DNA of 64,000 bases from CAYUWG01 sp964448285 (GTDB taxonomy: Bacteria > Bacteroidota > Ignavibacteria > SZUA-365), in the NCBI GenBank assembly GCA_964448285.1, contig CAYUWG010000003.1:1-64000 (forward strand), written 5' to 3'. The notes below the pieces were generated by a model, which was not told where the DNA came from, did no database searches, and worked only from the letters and a program-made list of their open reading frames with translations. The position numbers and the translations under genes are program-made. Numbering within the stretch: the first letter of the stretch is position 1; each line of letters begins with the position of its first letter. Shown piece by piece: positions 8,253 to 17,572 of this stretch.

Positions 8253-11200
8253 ATGATGCATTCGTACAGATTCCCTTCGTTACTCACCTTCCTGTTGATC
8301 GCGATGTTCTCTTCAGGGACGTTCGCAAAATCGAATCCTTTCAACAATGCGTTTCTGCACGCAGGGAGTTTGCGTCATTCAACGGTCAGCAGTCCGATCG
8401 CAGGGCCCTTGCCGACAGGTTTCGACCCAAGGACAAATGGCTTCATGCAAAACAGAGGTCAGGTGGTCGATACTGATGGCAAGCTGCGTTCCGATATTCT
8501 TTTCACAACGGGCTCCAATGGTGTTTCGTTGTTCGTCGGTCCAACGCAGTTGAGCTATGTTTTTCTTGAAAGAGTGCAACCCATGCCTGCGCCGGATGAA
8601 TCCGTCTCACGCATCGAGGAAGCGCGTCCCGAGAATCCGGCTTCACTGTATCGAATGGACATGCAATTGCTCGGCGCAAATCCGTCACCCCGACTGACGA
8701 TGAGCGATCCGATTGACGGCGTCACGCACTTTTATCTTCCCTCTTCACCGAATGGCATCATTAGCGTGCGCTCGTACAGGACACTCACTTTCGAGAATGT
8801 CTATCACAATATCGACCTCGTGTATTCTTTGACCGACGCGGGTTTGAAATACGACTTCGTCGTTCGACCGGGCGGACGGGTCAGTGACATTCGCTTCCAT
8901 TATAACGGTGCTCTTAATGTCGCCGTCACGCCTGCGGGTGAACTGCATGTTCGAAATCCCATAGGCGAAGTGTATGAAGGCACTCCCGTTACCTATCTGG
9001 GAACAAGGGGAAGCGATGCTGCTGCGCCGCGCATTCGTTCTGCGTATGTGATCGAAGACGGCATCGTGCGCTTTGACATCGGTGAGTACGATGAATCGCA
9101 GTCGCTCGTGATCGATCCAACCCTCCAATGGTCAACGTATTTCGGCGGGATCAACCAGGATTGGTGTACCGGCGTCTCGTATGACGCGACCGGAAACGTC
9201 GTTGTCAGCGGTTATACCTATAGTCCGAATCTTCCCGTCTCGACCGGACCGTTTCAAGGCACGAACGCGGGTGCGATGGATGCGTTCATCGTGAAGTTCA
9301 GTCCGCTCGGAGCGCGTCTTTGGGCGACGTATTACGGCGGGAGTTCAAATGAATTCGCCAATGCAATCGCAACGGATGCGGGCGGCAACGTCATCGTGGC
9401 CGGAGAAACGATGAGTGTGAATTTCCCTGTGACGCCGGGTGCATTTCAAACCGTGAATTCCGGAATCTTCGACGGGTGGCTCGCAAAATTCAATCCCGCC
9501 GGGACGCGTCTCTATGCGACGTACATTGGTGGCTCCGGCGATGATAAAGCATTCGGTATCGCAACGGACGGCGTTGGGAACATGATCGTCACGGGTCACA
9601 CGGCAAGCGCGAATTTCCCGATCACTCCCGGCGCATATCAGGTGATTCACGCCGGTGTCTTCGATGCGTTCATTATCAAATTCGATCCGTCGGGTGCTCA
9701 GCTTTGGGGAACGTTTTACGGCGGGAGTTTAGGTGAATCCGGCGAGTCAGTTGCCGTGGATGCAAGCGGAAACGTTCTCGTGACCGGCTCGACGTTGAGC
9801 ACGAACTTCCCGGTGACCGTCGGCGCATTTCAAACCGCGAAGCTCGGTGGAAACGACGGATTCATCGTGAAGCTTGACGGATCGGGTGCGCGTCAATGGG
9901 CGACATTCGTCGGCGGTGGCCGCAACGATTATGCTCGCGGTATCGCCACGGATGCAAGCAACAACGTCGTGATCACCGGTGTGACGAACAGCACCGATTT
10001 CCCGACTACCGTCGGCGCATTCCGGACATTCAACGCCGGTGGCGAGGAAGCATTCGTCGCGAAATTCAATTCCTCCGGAGCGCGTCAATGGTGCACGTAC
10101 TTTGGCGGTGTTCTGAACGATGGCGCGAACGGCGTCGGTATCGACGGCTTGGGGAACATTGCCATTGCCGGGTTCACGTTCAGTCCGAACCTTCCGATTT
10201 CCGCCGGTTCGATTCAATCGACGATCGGCGGCGCTCAAGATGGATTCATCGCAAAATTTCATTCTTCGGGAAGCAGAATTTGGGCGACATTCTTCGGCGG
10301 CAATGGCGACGATATTCTTCTTGCAACCGCAAGCCAGTTCAGCGGAAACACGCTCGTGTCTGGCTTCACCGTCAGCACGAATTACCCCGTGACCGTTGGC
10401 GCATTTCAAACGACGAGCAATGGCAACATCGAGGGAACGGTTTCAAAGCTTTGCGACGTGAAGCCGGTGATTACGATGAATCGCTCCCCCAACCTTTGCC
10501 CCGGCGACAGCGTCACCTTGAATGCCGGACCGGGCTATGCAACCTACCTCTGGAATACCGGCGCAACGACGCAGACAATCAAAGTGGCCGACTCAGGAAA
10601 ATACACGGTGACAGTCACGGACGGGACCGGGTGCATGGGAACTGCGGATACGATTCGGGTTCGCGTCGCACCTGCGCTGACGGCCGATGCCGGACCTGAT
10701 AAAGCCATTTGCCTCGGTGACGGCGTTGTGATCGGAAGTCCTCCCACAGGCGGTGCTCTTCCGTTGTCGTATGCATGGACTCCACTGGCGGGATTGAACA
10801 ATCCTTCCGTGCAGCAACCGATTGCAAGTCCGACGACGACGACGAAATACTTCCTCAGAATTACCGATGCATTTGGATGTGTGAACATCGATTCGATGAT
10901 CGTGACGGTGAATCCCGTTCCTTCCGTCAATGCCGGACCTGATACGTTGATCTGTTATGGAACCGGTGTCGTTATCGGCAATCCCGCGACGGGCGGAACA
11001 CCGGGCTACACGTACTCATGGCTCCCCACCGCTGGACTGAGTTCTCCTTCCGTTGCGCAACCGACTGCAAGCCCGACGACAAGCAGGAGATACACGGTCA
11101 CCGTGACTGATGTGAATGGCTGTATCGCAGTCGATTCCGTGTTCATTCGCGTTGATCGCGTTGTCGTGAATCCGATACCGCGCGTTGAAATCTGCGCAGG

Positions 11201-14200
11201 CGACACGATCCAAATCGGTGCCTTTGCTACAGGTGGAATCGGTCCTTTTACGTATGCCTGGTCACCTTCCACCGGTCTTAGCGCGACGAACGTCGCCCGA
11301 CCACTTGCCTATCCCGCATCGACGACCACCTATACTTTGACCGTAACCGATTCGGCAGGATGCCAGAATATTTCGACAGTCGAGGTTGCTGTGTACAACT
11401 CGTTAACGGCATTTGCTGGTCCAGACACATCCGTTTGTCTTGGCAGTGGTGTCGTCATCGGTGATACTGCTGTTTGCGGCACGACGCCGTACACGTACTC
11501 ATGGAGTCCTGCGACGGGATTGAGCAGCGCAACCGTGCTTCATCCCATCGCTTCTCCGGGGACAACGACACAATACATCCTGACCGTTACCGATGCGACG
11601 CTCGCTACGGCAATGGATACGGTGATCGTTACGGTCTATTCGAATCCACTCATCGATGCCGGGCCCGATTCACTCATCTGTCAGGGCGCCTCAGTTGTGA
11701 TTGGCAACCTTGCGACCGGCGGCGTTCCTCCTTATGTGTATCAATGGACGCCGACAACGGGTTTGAGTAATCCGAGCACTGCACAGCCGACTGCCAGTCC
11801 CACGGTAACGACGAAGTACTTCGTTCGCGTGACGACTGCCACGGGATGCATTGCAACGGATTCTATTCTCGTTCAGGTTTCAGACCTGACCGCACGAGCA
11901 GGAATCGATAAAGAAGTATGCTTGAACAGCTCCGTTGCCATCGGCCAAACAGCTATCGGAGGGCAAGCAGCATATACCTACTCATGGTCACCGACAACCG
12001 GCCTAAGCTCATCGACAGCCGCCACCCCAAGTGCAACACCACTGATAACGACAGACTACATCGTCACCGTAACCGACGCACGTGGCTGCATCGATAAAGA
12101 CACTGTGCGAGTCACAGTGCTTCAACGGCCATTCGTCGATGCCGGCAATGACACGTTGATCTGCCGATACGAGAGGGCGTTCATCGGGAATCTCGCAACA
12201 GGCGGAAATCCTCCCTACACCTATGCATGGACTCCTGCAACGGGATTGAACTCAACAACGATCGCCAAGCCGACAGCGAGGCCGCTTGCAACGACGAAGT
12301 ATTTCGTCACTGTAACCGATTCGAAGGGTTGTACGTGGCGTGATTCCGTGAGAGTGAATATCCGTCCTTTCCCAACGGCGCGCGCCGGCAACGACACAAC
12401 GATTTGCCGTGGAGACACTGCACGAATAGGCTTGCTCGCTACGGGGGGAACACCCGGCTACATCTATAGCTGGGAACCGCGAACAGGATTGAGCGACACC
12501 TCCGCTGCAAGACCCTGGGCAAATCCATTCTTCTCGACAACCTATTACCTGACAGTTACCGACGCGAACGGCTGCCAGGCATTCGACACGGTTACGGTCA
12601 GAGTCGATCCTCATCCGCTGCCGACGGTACTCACAAACGGACCGCTCGTCTTCTGTGAAGGCGGAAGCGTGGTTTTGAGTGTCGATCCAACGAGGATGTA
12701 CTCCGGTTACCTCTGGACAACGGGTGACACTTCACGCACGATTACCGTTACTCAAACGGGCTTCTATAAAGCGATCGTCAACACGAATGGGTGCCCCGGT
12801 GAATCGAATACCGTTCATGTCATCGTCGTGCCCCGGCCAAGACCACGCGTAACGGTTTCCGGTCCGCAATCCTTCTGTCAGGGACTGAGTATCACGTTCG
12901 AATCTGACTCCGGGGCGTACTGGAAATACCAGTGGTACAACGGCCTCACACCTGTGGGCACGTCGAGGAAGCTGGTAGTCACGCAGTCCGGAAATTACTC
13001 CGTGACTGCAACGGATACATTGAATGGATGCGTCGGCTCATCTCCGTCGTTCCCGATTACGGTTTTCCCGTCGCCTCAGCCGGTCATTTCTTCATCCGGC
13101 TCGACGACGTTCTGTGCCGGTGACAGCACGATACTCGATGCAGGCGTTTGGACTTCGTACTTATGGAGTAATGGCGCCACGACGCGACGCATCACCGTGA
13201 AGCAAGGCGGAACGCACTTCGTCACTGTTCGGGATGCGAACGGCTGCGAAGGAGTTTCATCATCCGTTACAGTCGTCGTCAATCAAAATCCAAATCCAGT
13301 GATCACCGCGAACGGACCGCTGAGCTTTTGCGAAGGTTCGAGTGTAACGCTCGATGCCGGGGCCGGCTTTGCAAGTTACCTGTGGAGCAATGGCGCAACG
13401 GCCCGCCGGATTACGGTCGATATGCCGGGGACGTTTTTCGTGTTGGTAACCAACACCGCCGGATGCAGCAAGACTTCTGCCTCTGTTACGGTTATCGTCA
13501 AGCAAAGACCACGTCCATCGATTACGGCTCTGCGTCCAACGACCTTCTGTCAAGGCGATAGCACGATACTCGATGCCGGAGATGGGTACGCGTCATACCT
13601 TTGGAATAACGGAGCAAGAACACGGTTCATCACGGTAAAGACGAATGTCACACGTTCGGTCACGGTCACGGATACTGCAGGTTGTTCGGGTACGGCGCTC
13701 GCCGTTCAGATAACCGTGAATCCAAATCCTGTTCCGACGATTTCTGCGAACGGGCCATTGACGTTCTGTCCGAGTGACAGCGTCATTCTCGATGCAGGCG
13801 CGGGCTGGATTTCTTACCAATGGTCCAATGGAGCAAGAGAAAGAACGATCATCGTCAGGAACTCCGGGGCGTTCACGGTCACCGTCACGAATGCGAACGG
13901 TTGCACGGGAACATCTGCCGCCGTCACGACGACTCGAGCGAATAATCCGACTCCACAGATCACTCCTGAAGGGCCGACTACATTCTGTCAGGGTCAGAGC
14001 ACGATACTCGATGCCGGTGCGGGATACGCGTCATACTTCTGGTCAACGGGCGCTCGAACACGACGAATCACTGTCACGCAGAGCGGCATCTATAACGTTC
14101 GAGTAAGCGACGCACGAGGGTGTGAAGGTGAATCGCCGTTCATTACGATCACGGTGAATCCGAATCCGCCGACTCCGGTGATTTCAGAAGTCGGCAACAC

Positions 14201-14642
14201 CCTCGTTTCGACAACGGCAACAGCCTATCAATGGAGTGTCGATGGCGTGATCATCCCCGGCGCCATCAACCGGATTCATATTCCAACGAAGTCCGGGAAA
14301 TATCGTGTGACGATTAAAAATGAGTTTGGATGTTCCAGTACATCAGCCGAGTACAGTTACACGATGCCGACAGGAATCGATGCCGCCACCATCCCACATC
14401 TCTCGATCTATCCTGAACCTACAACAGGCTTAGTTACCGTGGAGATTGAGTTGTCGCAAGCTGCTCGTGTGACACTGACCATAACGAACCTCTTAGGTCA
14501 GCAGATTTACCAGGAGTCGAGCGAAGCCGTAGAGCCAACTTTCAGGAAAGCGATCGACCTTTCCGGCCATCCTTCAGGACTTTACATTCTCCATGTCTCC
14601 GCTGGTTATCAGAGAACTGTACGCAAGATTCTGAAGCAATAA
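8253..14642 (+). CDS. Giant secreted repeat protein: SBBP propeller, two Ig-like repeat arrays, T9SS sorting domain
   Basis: 2129 residues, preceded by a good ribosome site (AGAGGAG). The signal peptide ends near residue 25 (TFA). Residues about 45-270 form the ENKGQ-type N-terminal domain (here FMQNRGQ) found in front of SBBP arrays. Residues about 292-733 hold exactly seven SBBP units, each opening with WxTYxGG and containing GNVxVxG and PGAFQ, fitting a seven-bladed propeller. One Cys-paired repeat of a second type follows. Then come eight repeats of about 80 residues (about 808-1456; AGPDTxIC...YTYxWxPxTGL...TVTDxxGC) and about eight of 73 residues (1456-2035; FCxGDSTxLDAG...YLWSxGATTRRITV...GC). 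The end (about 2046-2129, LSIYPEPTTG...GLYILHVSAG) is a T9SS type A sorting domain. Likely a surface or extracellular adhesin; ligand unknown. A strong terminator follows. Confidence 0.93.
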   Translation: MMHSYRFPSLLTFLLIAMFSSGTFAKSNPFNNAFLHAGSLRHSTVSSPIAGPLPTGFDPRTNGFMQNRGQVVDTDGKLRSDILFTTGSNGVSLFVGPTQLSYVFLERVQPMPAPDESVSRIEEARPENPASLYRMDMQLLGANPSPRLTMSDPIDGVTHFYLPSSPNGIISVRSYRTLTFENVYHNIDLVYSLTDAGLKYDFVVRPGGRVSDIRFHYNGALNVAVTPAGELHVRNPIGEVYEGTPVTYLGTRGSDAAAPRIRSAYVIEDGIVRFDIGEYDESQSLVIDPTLQWSTYFGGINQDWCTGVSYDATGNVVVSGYTYSPNLPVSTGPFQGTNAGAMDAFIVKFSPLGARLWATYYGGSSNEFANAIATDAGGNVIVAGETMSVNFPVTPGAFQTVNSGIFDGWLAKFNPAGTRLYATYIGGSGDDKAFGIATDGVGNMIVTGHTASANFPITPGAYQVIHAGVFDAFIIKFDPSGAQLWGTFYGGSLGESGESVAVDASGNVLVTGSTLSTNFPVTVGAFQTAKLGGNDGFIVKLDGSGARQWATFVGGGRNDYARGIATDASNNVVITGVTNSTDFPTTVGAFRTFNAGGEEAFVAKFNSSGARQWCTYFGGVLNDGANGVGIDGLGNIAIAGFTFSPNLPISAGSIQSTIGGAQDGFIAKFHSSGSRIWATFFGGNGDDILLATASQFSGNTLVSGFTVSTNYPVTVGAFQTTSNGNIEGTVSKLCDVKPVITMNRSPNLCPGDSVTLNAGPGYATYLWNTGATTQTIKVADSGKYTVTVTDGTGCMGTADTIRVRVAPALTADAGPDKAICLGDGVVIGSPPTGGALPLSYAWTPLAGLNNPSVQQPIASPTTTTKYFLRITDAFGCVNIDSMIVTVNPVPSVNAGPDTLICYGTGVVIGNPATGGTPGYTYSWLPTAGLSSPSVAQPTASPTTSRRYTVTVTDVNGCIAVDSVFIRVDRVVVNPIPRVEICAGDTIQIGAFATGGIGPFTYAWSPSTGLSATNVARPLAYPASTTTYTLTVTDSAGCQNISTVEVAVYNSLTAFAGPDTSVCLGSGVVIGDTAVCGTTPYTYSWSPATGLSSATVLHPIASPGTTTQYILTVTDATLATAMDTVIVTVYSNPLIDAGPDSLICQGASVVIGNLATGGVPPYVYQWTPTTGLSNPSTAQPTASPTVTTKYFVRVTTATGCIATDSILVQVSDLTARAGIDKEVCLNSSVAIGQTAIGGQAAYTYSWSPTTGLSSSTAATPSATPLITTDYIVTVTDARGCIDKDTVRVTVLQRPFVDAGNDTLICRYERAFIGNLATGGNPPYTYAWTPATGLNSTTIAKPTARPLATTKYFVTVTDSKGCTWRDSVRVNIRPFPTARAGNDTTICRGDTARIGLLATGGTPGYIYSWEPRTGLSDTSAARPWANPFFSTTYYLTVTDANGCQAFDTVTVRVDPHPLPTVLTNGPLVFCEGGSVVLSVDPTRMYSGYLWTTGDTSRTITVTQTGFYKAIVNTNGCPGESNTVHVIVVPRPRPRVTVSGPQSFCQGLSITFESDSGAYWKYQWYNGLTPVGTSRKLVVTQSGNYSVTATDTLNGCVGSSPSFPITVFPSPQPVISSSGSTTFCAGDSTILDAGVWTSYLWSNGATTRRITVKQGGTHFVTVRDANGCEGVSSSVTVVVNQNPNPVITANGPLSFCEGSSVTLDAGAGFASYLWSNGATARRITVDMPGTFFVLVTNTAGCSKTSASVTVIVKQRPRPSITALRPTTFCQGDSTILDAGDGYASYLWNNGARTRFITVKTNVTRSVTVTDTAGCSGTALAVQITVNPNPVPTISANGPLTFCPSDSVILDAGAGWISYQWSNGARERTIIVRNSGAFTVTVTNANGCTGTSAAVTTTRANNPTPQITPEGPTTFCQGQSTILDAGAGYASYFWSTGARTRRITVTQSGIYNVRVSDARGCEGESPFITITVNPNPPTPVISEVGNTLVSTTATAYQWSVDGVIIPGAINRIHIPTKSGKYRVTIKNEFGCSSTSAEYSYTMPTGIDAATIPHLSIYPEPTTGLVTVEIELSQAARVTLTITNLLGQQIYQESSEAVEPTFRKAIDLSGHPSGLYILHVSAGYQRTVRKILKQ

Positions 14643-14669
14643 TTGCACTAATTAATCCCTGTTTTCACC

Positions 14670-14706
14670 TGATGCCGGACTGAGACGTTCGGCATCAGCT
14701 TTTTTG
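14670..14706 (+). terminator. Rho-independent terminator after the giant repeat gene
   Basis: An 11-base-pair stem TGATGCCGGAC / GTTCGGCATCA (one G-T wobble) with a six-base loop is followed by GCTTTTTT. It lies 28 bases after the stop codon of the 2129-residue gene, so the giant gene is probably monocistronic. Confidence 0.85.
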
Positions 14707-14708
14707 GA

Positions 14709-14739
14709 TTGACCAAAACGAGCGTATTTAAGCTATAAT
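14709..14739 (+). promoter_or_regulatory. Candidate promoter for the small secreted protein
   Basis: TTGACC at 14709 and TATAAT at 14734 are separated by 19 bases, directly after the terminator and before the only downstream plus-strand gene. The implied 5' leader of about 150 bases contains a small hairpin, GTGCAA-ATC-TTGCAC. The spacer is longer than the usual 17, so this is a candidate only. Confidence 0.4.
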
Positions 14740-14895
14740 TTGGCTTTGCTAACACAGAACGTGCAAATCTTGCACTCAGCCGCGTTCTTTCCCTTTCAGT
14801 CGCGAATCTATTTTGTAGATTTGTGCGTGACTCGGAGATGAAGTGTACGACCACTTACATACAACAAGTAGAACCTATCGGAGGATCATAACGAC

Positions 14896-15339
14896 ATGAA
14901 GCAACCTTACATTTTGATAATCATCCTGACGATGCTGAGCCTCTCACTTTATAGCTCGGTCGAGGCACAGTCGAAAAAGCAGTCCACATCGCTGTTCCGG
15001 GCGATCAATTGCCAGATTAGCAATACGGACGGTGCGCACTTGCAGGTGAGCGCATATCGCAACATGAAAAATGCGAATGAGATCATCCTTATTTCCAAAA
15101 ATGCCGATCACGCACTCCTGATCGATCTGAAGAAGCAGGTCGCGTACAAAGTAGCCAAGCCGTTCCCGGGAACGAATGCCGTAGCTGTATCAGACGACCG
15201 TCCGAGTGCTCACGGCAACGTTGGCTTTATGACGAAGAACGCCAAAGACAAGAAGGACATCACGGAGATCATCGTCCATTTCCAAAATGACTCCTGTTTT
15301 CTCTGTGGTCCGCAGTCGTTTGCATCGGTATGGGATTAG
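14896..15339 (+). CDS. Small secreted protein of unknown function
   Basis: 147 residues with a clear signal peptide (hydrophobic IIILTMLSLSLYSS, cut near VEA-Q). The mature part has two Cys in a short C-terminal CFLCG motif and a Cys near the start, with beta-rich sequence. I do not recognise a family. A GGAGG sequence lies about 12 bases upstream of the ATG. Flanked by a terminator on each side, so transcribed alone. Confidence 0.75.
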   Translation: MKQPYILIIILTMLSLSLYSSVEAQSKKQSTSLFRAINCQISNTDGAHLQVSAYRNMKNANEIILISKNADHALLIDLKKQVAYKVAKPFPGTNAVAVSDDRPSAHGNVGFMTKNAKDKKDITEIIVHFQNDSCFLCGPQSFASVWD

Positions 15340-15428
15340 AACTGTTTTCGCTCAAGCAAAGATGATCCGGTATGGATTAGAGTTGGCGGACCTTATCCAG
15401 CCGGGACTTTGACTCCAGCGAATCACCG

Positions 15429-15460
15429 AAAACCCACTCTCGTTCAGGGAGTGGGTTTTT
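15429..15460. terminator. Bidirectional hairpin terminator between convergent genes
   Basis: Perfect arms AAAACCCACTC (15429-15439) and GAGTGGGTTTT (15449-15459) surround a nine-base loop. The A-run on one side and the T-run on the other allow it to end both the upstream plus-strand gene and the minus-strand MORN gene. Confidence 0.85.
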
Positions 15461-15492
15461 CATTTCAATTCAACTCGACGTTTCTAACGGAC

Positions 15493-16305
15493 TTATTTCG
15501 TATCGCTGACAAAGACATCGTTCTCCCAGCGACCGCTTTGTATCACTTTGCCGTTCTTGTCGAAAACGACACCGAGGCCGTTACGCTTACTCATGCGCCA
15601 TTCGCCGAGGTACTTCGACCCATCGGGGAAATTCCAAATCCCAAGCCCATCATACTCTCCGTCGACGAAGTTGCCCTCATAGCTCGATCCCTCCGTAAGG
15701 ATTGCCTTTCCAGGTCCATGCAACTGCTCACCTTTCCAGTGACCGATAAGCTTCTTGCCATCCGGCCAGGCCATCGTGCCTTCGCCTTCATACTTTCCGT
15801 CCTTCCATTCGCCGTCGAATGTCATCCCATTCGGGAAGGTCATGACGCCCTTCCCATTCCTCATCCCGTTGCGGACTTCGCCGACATACTTGCGCCCATC
15901 GGGAAGGGTTTGTGTCCCGATTCCATTGCGCACATTGTTGAGCCACTCTCCATCATAGATTTCACCATCGACGTAGGTGTAACGCCCCTTCCCTTCAATG
16001 CGATTCTCTCGAAACTCGCCTTCGTATTTCTCTCCGTTCGGATAGAAGAACGTCCCTTGCCCGTGGCGCATATCGTTGAGCCACTCCCCTTCATGGCGGC
16101 GGCCATTCGGGAATGTGTACACCCCTCGCCCTTCACGGAGACCGTTCCGAAACGTCCCGATGTACTTTCGGCCATCGGGCCAAACCATCGTCCCGTCTCC
16201 GTTCTTACAGTTCCCACTCGTGCATTTACCCTTGTCTCCTTCGTCCTGGGTAAATGCAACCGTTGACAGAAAGACAAGAGCGACAAAAAAGAATGCGGTT
16301 TTCAT
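15493..16305 (-). CDS. Secreted MORN-repeat protein
   Basis: 270 residues from the ATG at 16305, chosen because AAAGGAG precedes it and it begins a signal peptide (TAFFFVALVFLSTVAFTQ); the frame is open 12 codons further upstream. The mature protein is almost entirely MORN repeats: nine full units of the form YxGEWxNGxRxGxGxxxxPDG and a tenth partial one. MORN arrays form extended beta-hairpin solenoids and often serve as scaffolds or lipid-contact surfaces; bacterial exported versions have no settled role. Convergent with the 147-residue secreted gene, sharing a terminator. Confidence 0.9.
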   Translation of the reverse strand: MKTAFFFVALVFLSTVAFTQDEGDKGKCTSGNCKNGDGTMVWPDGRKYIGTFRNGLREGRGVYTFPNGRRHEGEWLNDMRHGQGTFFYPNGEKYEGEFRENRIEGKGRYTYVDGEIYDGEWLNNVRNGIGTQTLPDGRKYVGEVRNGMRNGKGVMTFPNGMTFDGEWKDGKYEGEGTMAWPDGKKLIGHWKGEQLHGPGKAILTEGSSYEGNFVDGEYDGLGIWNFPDGSKYLGEWRMSKRNGLGVVFDKNGKVIQSGRWENDVFVSDTK

Positions 16306-16560
16306 GACTACTCCTTTTGCTGGTTCGAAAGGAATCTGCAAAGTATTATATGCTTGTGCAAATGATCATGGGAAAGCAATCAGTGGGAAACCCGGTTCCA
16401 CGGTTCCCTTTTCATCTCATCGAAGGAATCGCAACATCGACTATCGCAAGCAGGCACCACGATTCATCTGCTTCAATCGCTTTCCCGCACGCTGCTTTTT
16501 TCGTTACTTGCGCTTGTTCCCTGAGCGGAACGACCTCCTACACAACTACGAGTGACCATC

Positions 16561-17562
16561 ATGAAACCCTCTGCCTTCGTTCTGCTTCTCATGCTGTTGC
16601 TGACCGGTGAGACTCATGCGCAAAAAGCAATCGTCTATGCCGCTCTCTTTGACGAACACAATCTCGCGATCGTCGATCCCGATGCGGGCCGCATTATCCA
16701 ACGCATTCAGGTTGGACGCGGTCCTGACAACGTCATTTGCACGAAGGGCAAATCACGCCTGTATATTTCGAACACCGGTGAGATCACTGTCTCCATCGTT
16801 TCGATCCCCGAAAAACGCGTCGCGCAAGTTCTCCGGCTTCCTGTCAACCGGCGGAATATCTATGCAGGTCCGATGACGATGACTCCGGATGGTTCGCAAA
16901 TCTTTGTCGCGGAACGCGCAGAGAACAATGAAGAGTTGCGCATCTACGTCATCGATACAAAGAAGGAAAACATCGTCGCGCAATTCGACTGCGGAAAGAA
17001 CGTGAACGCGCTTTCCGTCTCACACGATGGACGCAAATTGTTCGTCGTAAACAAGAGCGAAGGCATTCAGGTGTTCGACGTGGAAACACGCGAACGCATC
17101 GGCATGGTGGAATTGCTGAAAGGCGCAGCGCAAGACCTTCACTTCATTGCATGCAGCCCGAGCGAAGCAAAAGCATGCATCACGTATGGACCGCAAAACA
17201 AAGTGCAGATCATCAGCACGGAGACGTACAAAACGGAGAGTGTTGTCCAGGTGCCGAAGTTCAAGACCGGCGCACAGAAGGATATCTTCTTCAGTCCGAA
17301 CGGTGCGTATGCGTTCATCATCAATCACAAAGTCGATTTGAAAGAAGTCGATGGCATCAACGTCCTCGATATGACGAAGAAGGAGTTCATCAAGATCTTC
17401 AACAGCGGCGTCGTGCACCGCGGGCAAGCCACTACGGAGAACGGCAGCGTCTATTACGTTGCAGGCCCGGATCTGAAATGGTACAATCTCCTGACGCTCG
17501 AGCATCTGAAGACCGTCTCCCTTCGGACACGCATTTACGGCATCGCCGTCATCGCCGAATGA
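16561..17562 (+). CDS. Secreted YncE-like beta-propeller protein
   Basis: 333 residues from the ATG at 16561, which begins a good signal peptide (PSAFVLLLMLLLTGETHAQ); an in-frame GTG nine bases earlier is also possible. The mature protein repeats strands such as IVYAALFDEHNLAIVDPDAGRII, PDGSQIFVAER, SHDGRKLFVVN and SPNGAYAFIIN, typical of seven-bladed YVTN/YncE-type propellers that bind ligands or partner proteins outside the cytoplasm. Ten bases before the M28 peptidase gene on the same strand, so the two are probably cotranscribed. Confidence 0.83.
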   Translation: MKPSAFVLLLMLLLTGETHAQKAIVYAALFDEHNLAIVDPDAGRIIQRIQVGRGPDNVICTKGKSRLYISNTGEITVSIVSIPEKRVAQVLRLPVNRRNIYAGPMTMTPDGSQIFVAERAENNEELRIYVIDTKKENIVAQFDCGKNVNALSVSHDGRKLFVVNKSEGIQVFDVETRERIGMVELLKGAAQDLHFIACSPSEAKACITYGPQNKVQIISTETYKTESVVQVPKFKTGAQKDIFFSPNGAYAFIINHKVDLKEVDGINVLDMTKKEFIKIFNSGVVHRGQATTENGSVYYVAGPDLKWYNLLTLEHLKTVSLRTRIYGIAVIAE

Positions 17563-17572
17563 GGAACTCGAT

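Noticed and set aside
9120..14170. Regular repeats that might be mistaken for a CRISPR or satellite array
   Set aside because: The repeat period is about 180-240 bases, is in frame, and varies at DNA level while conserving protein motifs; it is a protein repeat array.
15409..16266. A 285-codon plus-strand frame opposite the MORN gene
   Set aside because: The repetitive MORN DNA gives periodic antisense sequence; no coding signal and it starts in a terminator region.
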